Positions 5,178-7,652 of a stretch of DNA of 7,652 nucleotides are shown piece after piece. The translations under genes and the position numbers were made by a program. The notes beneath the pieces were generated by a model. It did not search any database and had not been told where the DNA came from. It saw nothing but the letters and a program-made list of their open reading frames with translations. The stretch is taken from positions 1 to 7,652 of the forward strand of contig JAHAYB010000093.1 in NCBI GenBank assembly GCA_018384835.1, written 5' to 3'. Source of the stretch: Comamonas sp. (GTDB lineage Bacteria > Pseudomonadota > Gammaproteobacteria > Burkholderiales > Burkholderiaceae_C). Numbering within the stretch: the stretch's first letter is position 1; each line of letters begins with the position of its first letter.

Positions 5178-6211
5178 GACGAACCAGCAGCGGCCACGGC
5201 TTGCTGGTCTTTCACGTGGGCGATATCTACCGCCTTGGGCAGCGCCACCTGATTTTTAACGGCCAGTACCTCGGCCATGATGCTGACGGCAATCTCCGGC
5301 GGGGTTTTGCTGCCTATATACACGCCAACAGGGCCGCGCAGGCGTTCCAGGCTGGCCTCGGTTTGCTCAAAGTGCTCCATCATGCGCTGGCGGCGGGCGG
5401 CGTTGTTGCGCCTGCTGCCAATAGCGCCGATGTAGAAGGCGGGCGATTCCAGCGCTTGCAGCAGCGCCAAATCATCCAGCTTGGGGTCGTGGGTGAGCGC
5501 AATGATGCAGGTGCGCCCGTCGGGCTGCATGGCCGCCACGGTGTCGTCGGGCATGGTGGTGAGTAGTTGCACCCCAGGCACTTGCCAGCTACTGCGGTAT
5601 TCCTCACGCGGGTCGCACACGGTGACGGCAAAGCCGCAGAACTGCGCCATGGTGGCAAGGTATTCGCTCATCTGCCCCGCGCCGATGATGAGCATCCGGT
5701 ACTCCGGGCCAAAGCAGTTGCTCAGGCTATCGTCCTGCACGACCAGCTCGGCGGGGGCATCTAAGGGGTGCAGGCTGACAGCGCCATCAGCCAAGCGCAC
5801 TTGGCGCTGCACTAGGCGGCCTGCTTCCAGGGTTTTAACCAGGGTGCTGAGTTGGGCAGCGTCGGGGTCAAACTCCAGCAGCAGCTCTAAAGTGCCGCCG
5901 CAAGGTAGGCCAAAGCGAAAAGCTTCTTCTGCGGTAACTCCATACTTTGCCCATTGCGGGGCGCTGCTGCGCGGCAGGGCATCGGCGCTGCGGCCTTGGC
6001 CGTGGTGGGCGTAGCGGGCAATTAAATCATCTTCAATACAGCCGCCTGATACCGAGCCAATCACCGCCCCATCTGCGCACAGCGCCATGATGGAGCCTAT
6101 CGGCCTAGGCGAAGAACCCCAGGTACGCACCACAGTGACCAGCAGTGCTTGCTTGCCTGCCACGCGCCAGTCCCGCAGGGCGCGTAGCACGGTCAGGTCT
6201 AGGTTTTCCAT
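5165..6211 (-). CDS. xdhC: XdhC/CoxF-family molybdenum cofactor maturation protein
   Basis: A 348-residue two-domain protein. The N-terminal XdhC/CoxI domain has VRTWGSSPRPIGSIMAL (28-44), GSVSGGCIEDDL (52-63) and GLPCGGTLELLLEF (101-114, with conserved Cys104). The C-terminal Rossmann domain has LIIGAGQ (174-180), ALTHDPKLDD (238-247), YIGAIGSRR (260-268) and GSKTPPEIAVSIMAEVLA (300-317). Studied XdhC proteins bind the molybdenum cofactor, promote its sulfuration and hand it to the hydroxylase apoprotein. In cox clusters the equivalent is CoxF or CoxI. The start at 6211 has AGGAAA (6223-6218) six bases upstream, one base after the coxG stop. An in-frame start at 6247 would lie inside coxG. 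It overlaps the MocA-like gene by 13 bases. The exact cox letter cannot be told from sequence alone. Confidence 0.93.
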   Translation of the reverse strand: MENLDLTVLRALRDWRVAGKQALLVTVVRTWGSSPRPIGSIMALCADGAVIGSVSGGCIEDDLIARYAHHGQGRSADALPRSSAPQWAKYGVTAEEAFRFGLPCGGTLELLLEFDPDAAQLSTLVKTLEAGRLVQRQVRLADGAVSLHPLDAPAELVVQDDSLSNCFGPEYRMLIIGAGQMSEYLATMAQFCGFAVTVCDPREEYRSSWQVPGVQLLTTMPDDTVAAMQPDGRTCIIALTHDPKLDDLALLQALESPAFYIGAIGSRRNNAARRQRMMEHFEQTEASLERLRGPVGVYIGSKTPPEIAVSIMAEVLAVKNQVALPKAVDIAHVKDQQAVAAAGSSCTL

Positions 6212-6212
6212 A

Positions 6213-6779
6213 TCAGCTTTCCTGTTTTTCGTCCTTAGAGGCTTCATCCCCCTCGGCTTTGCTGCCGCCGGTGAGCTTGCCCCACATTTTTTTCAAAGCG
6301 CCGGGCTTGTCGGTCTCTTCCTCGTCAAGCAGGCCGTGGCGGCGCTTGACCTCTTCGTCAAAGCGCTTAAAAAAGCTCTCGGCCATGGATTTGGCTACGC
6401 CATCAATTAAGCGCTGCCCTACCTGAGCAATTTTGCCGCCCACGCTGGCATTCACGCTATAGGCCAGCTCGCAGCCTTCGTCGTTGGGGGTCAGGCTGAC
6501 CTGGGCGCTGCCCTTGCCAAAACCGGCCACGCCGCCATTGCCCTCAAAGTTCAGCGTGTAGCTGGCTGGGGCATTGATATCGGCCAGGGCGATATTGCCT
6601 TTGAACTTGGCCGCCACGGGGCCGACCTTGATGGCGTTGACCAGGGCATAGGCGTTGTCGCCCGTGGCTTCAATGCTGTCGCAGCCGGGGATGCATAGCT
6701 TGAGCATCTCGGGGTCGTTCAATGCGTCCCAGGCTTGTTGCTGGTTGACGGGCAGTTGACGTGTACCTTGCATTTCCAT
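6213..6779 (-). CDS. coxG: CoxG-family SRPBCC protein (quinone/membrane link of Mo hydroxylase)
   Basis: 188 residues. Residues 1 to about 145 form a CoxG SRPBCC (START-like) lipid-binding fold: MEMQGTRQLPVNQQQAWDAL, the loop LCIPGCDSIE (28-37), KVGPVAAKFKG (51-61) and the final helix GKIAQVGQRLIDGVAKSMAESFFKRF (115-140). The tail from about 146 to 188 is highly charged, with a short basic stretch around PGALKKMWGKLTGG (159-172). CoxG is needed for active CO dehydrogenase in some bacteria. In Mycobacterium smegmatis it is reported to bind menaquinone and connect the enzyme to the quinone pool; this protein's quinone binding is inferred. AAGGAG (6793-6788) eight bases before ATG 6779 sets the start. 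An upstream in-frame start at 6800 would place that site inside the gene. One base separates it from xdhC. Confidence 0.9.
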   Translation of the reverse strand: MEMQGTRQLPVNQQQAWDALNDPEMLKLCIPGCDSIEATGDNAYALVNAIKVGPVAAKFKGNIALADINAPASYTLNFEGNGGVAGFGKGSAQVSLTPNDEGCELAYSVNASVGGKIAQVGQRLIDGVAKSMAESFFKRFDEEVKRRHGLLDEEETDKPGALKKMWGKLTGGSKAEGDEASKDEKQES

Positions 6780-6787
6780 AAGAAAGT

Positions 6788-6793
6788 CTCCTT
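6788..6793 (-). promoter_or_regulatory. Ribosome binding site of coxG
   Basis: AAGGAG on the minus strand, eight bases before ATG 6779. It rules against the upstream in-frame start near 6800. Confidence 0.75.
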
Positions 6794-6819
6794 CAATCAA
6801 TCAATTAGTTAATTAATTA
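6792..6819. repeat. Four-base repeats at the coxE-coxG junction
   Basis: On the coding strand the gap holds successive TTAA-type units and then three TTGA units (ATTGATTGATTGA), running into the coxG ribosome site. The unit lengths put TAA or TGA stops in all three reading frames, several times, within about 30 bases. The stretch is strikingly A+T-rich compared with the genes beside it. Confidence 0.7.
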
Positions 6820-7652
6820 GTTCGTTGGCGATAGCCGCCGCTGCCCAGCAACTGGGCAATGGCAGCAGCCAGTTCTTGCAGCTTGGTGATGTTGTGAACG
6901 GCCAGCATGGCATCGGCCTGGCGGTGCAGCACGGCGGCACCACGGGCGCTGGGCTGATAGCCATCAAAGCGCAGCAGGGGGTTCAGCCATAACAGGCTGC
7001 GAGTATGGCGCTTGAGCCAGGCCAGTTCACGCGCCAGGTCTTCAGGCTCGCCAGTGTCCAGCCCATCGCTAATGAGTAGCACCAGGGTGCGCCGCCCCAC
7101 CAAGCGACGGGCATGTTGTTGGCGCAGGGTGGTCAGGCTGTCACCCAGGCGGGTGCCACCGGCAAAGTCACGAATCATCTGCCCGGCCTGGGTCAGCATG
7201 GCATCGGTATCAGCATGGGTGAAAGCTGGGGTCAAGTCAGTCAGCCCGGTGCCAAAGGCGAATACGTCACGGCGCACAGTCAGGCGCTGGCCGCCTAAAA
7301 CCCGCTGCCCAGTCGCCGCATGGATAAACGCCAGCAGCAGGCGGGCGTAGCGCTCCATAGAGCCTGACACATCCACCAACACCAGCAGAGGCAACGGCTG
7401 GCGGCGGCGCTGCAAGCGGTGCAGCATGGCAACATCCCCACCGGTACGCGCTGCCTGCTGCAAGGTACGCCCCCAGTGGATACGCGCCCCTCGGCTGCCA
7501 GCCCGCTGCCTGCGCCCTGCTACGGTGGGCAGGGGCAAGGCCAGGCTTTGCACCAGTTGCTGCACCAGGTGGTATTCGCTGGCGCTGAGTTGGTTGAAGT
7601 CGGCCTCTTTCAGGCGCTGCAAGCGGCTGGCCGTCATGGCTGCATCCAAATC
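6813..7652 (-). CDS. coxE: CoxE-like VWA protein, 5' end beyond the window
   Basis: This is the C-terminal part (about 279 residues visible) of a CoxE-family VWA protein. The frame stays open to the right edge. CoxE proteins are commonly near 380-400 residues, so the true start should lie outside; the TTG at 7649 is not a credible start. The VWA domain carries a complete metal site: LVDVSGSMERY (DxSxS), GGTRLGDSL (Thr) and LLISDGLDTGEPEDLARE (Asp). This contrasts with the DVGGS form in the other VWA protein of the window. LLWLNPLLRFDGYQP and the final AVHNITKLQELAAAI are typical of CoxE. With a MoxR-type CoxD it is thought to mature the active site of CO dehydrogenase-like molybdenum hydroxylases. 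It is the first visible gene of the coxE-coxG-xdhC-mocA operon. coxD and the structural subunits would be expected upstream, to the right. Confidence 0.9.
   Translation of the reverse strand, partial: DLDAAMTASRLQRLKEADFNQLSASEYHLVQQLVQSLALPLPTVAGRRQRAGSRGARIHWGRTLQQAARTGGDVAMLHRLQRRRQPLPLLVLVDVSGSMERYARLLLAFIHAATGQRVLGGQRLTVRRDVFAFGTGLTDLTPAFTHADTDAMLTQAGQMIRDFAGGTRLGDSLTTLRQQHARRLVGRRTLVLLISDGLDTGEPEDLARELAWLKRHTRSLLWLNPLLRFDGYQPSARGAAVLHRQADAMLAVHNITKLQELAAAIAQLLGSGGYRQRTN

Noticed and set aside
5481..6014. Plus-strand open frame of about 177 codons opposite xdhC
   Set aside because: It is antisense to a well-supported gene with conserved motifs, its composition is Ser/Arg/Ala-rich and shadow-like, and no ribosome site was noted.

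Overview
The window looks like a chromosomal stretch from a betaproteobacterium, most likely Burkholderiales and probably Comamonadaceae. This rests on moderate-to-high G+C, the close resemblance of the cysteine synthase and the MoxR/VWA pair to proteins I know from that group, and the mix of housekeeping and carbon monoxide dehydrogenase-like (cox) accessory genes. This is recognition from memory, not a database result. Nothing points to a recent mobile element, prophage or CRISPR array.

Layout. Positions 1-140 hold terminator-like hairpins. A tRNA-Arg(CCT) gene and trxA (thioredoxin) follow on the minus strand. trmL (tRNA wobble 2'-O-methyltransferase) is divergent from trxA on the plus strand. 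Next, on the minus strand, come a MoxR-family AAA+ ATPase gene and a VWA (CoxE-like) gene, preceded by initiator tRNA-fMet and tRNA-Leu(CAA). A strong hairpin terminator sits between tRNA-fMet and the ATPase. cysM (cysteine synthase B) runs on the plus strand. From 4515 to the right edge lies a tight minus-strand operon. In transcription order it reads coxE (5' end beyond the window), coxG, xdhC/coxF-like, and a MocA-like molybdenum cofactor nucleotidyltransferase.

How the genes work together. The right-hand operon is an accessory and maturation set for a molybdenum hydroxylase of the xanthine oxidase/CO dehydrogenase family. The MocA-like protein would make the dinucleotide form of molybdopterin. 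The XdhC protein would carry or protect the cofactor. CoxE, with a MoxR ATPase partner, would act on enzyme assembly. CoxG is a quinone-handling or membrane-linking SRPBCC protein. The structural subunits and the MoxR partner (coxD) are not in view and would be expected beyond position 7652. The left-hand MoxR/VWA pair is a second, separate ATPase/VWA module with a modified metal-site motif and no obvious client.

The window is compact. Two convergent gene pairs are separated by only 4-5 bases, and the tRNA-Leu/cysM divergent gap is 22 bases. The most notable features are regulatory and structural. The ATPase start lies right behind a tRNA terminator, short repeats place stop codons in all three frames at two gene junctions, and a C8 run lies inside the MocA-like gene. 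I do not see a clearly new multi-gene system.
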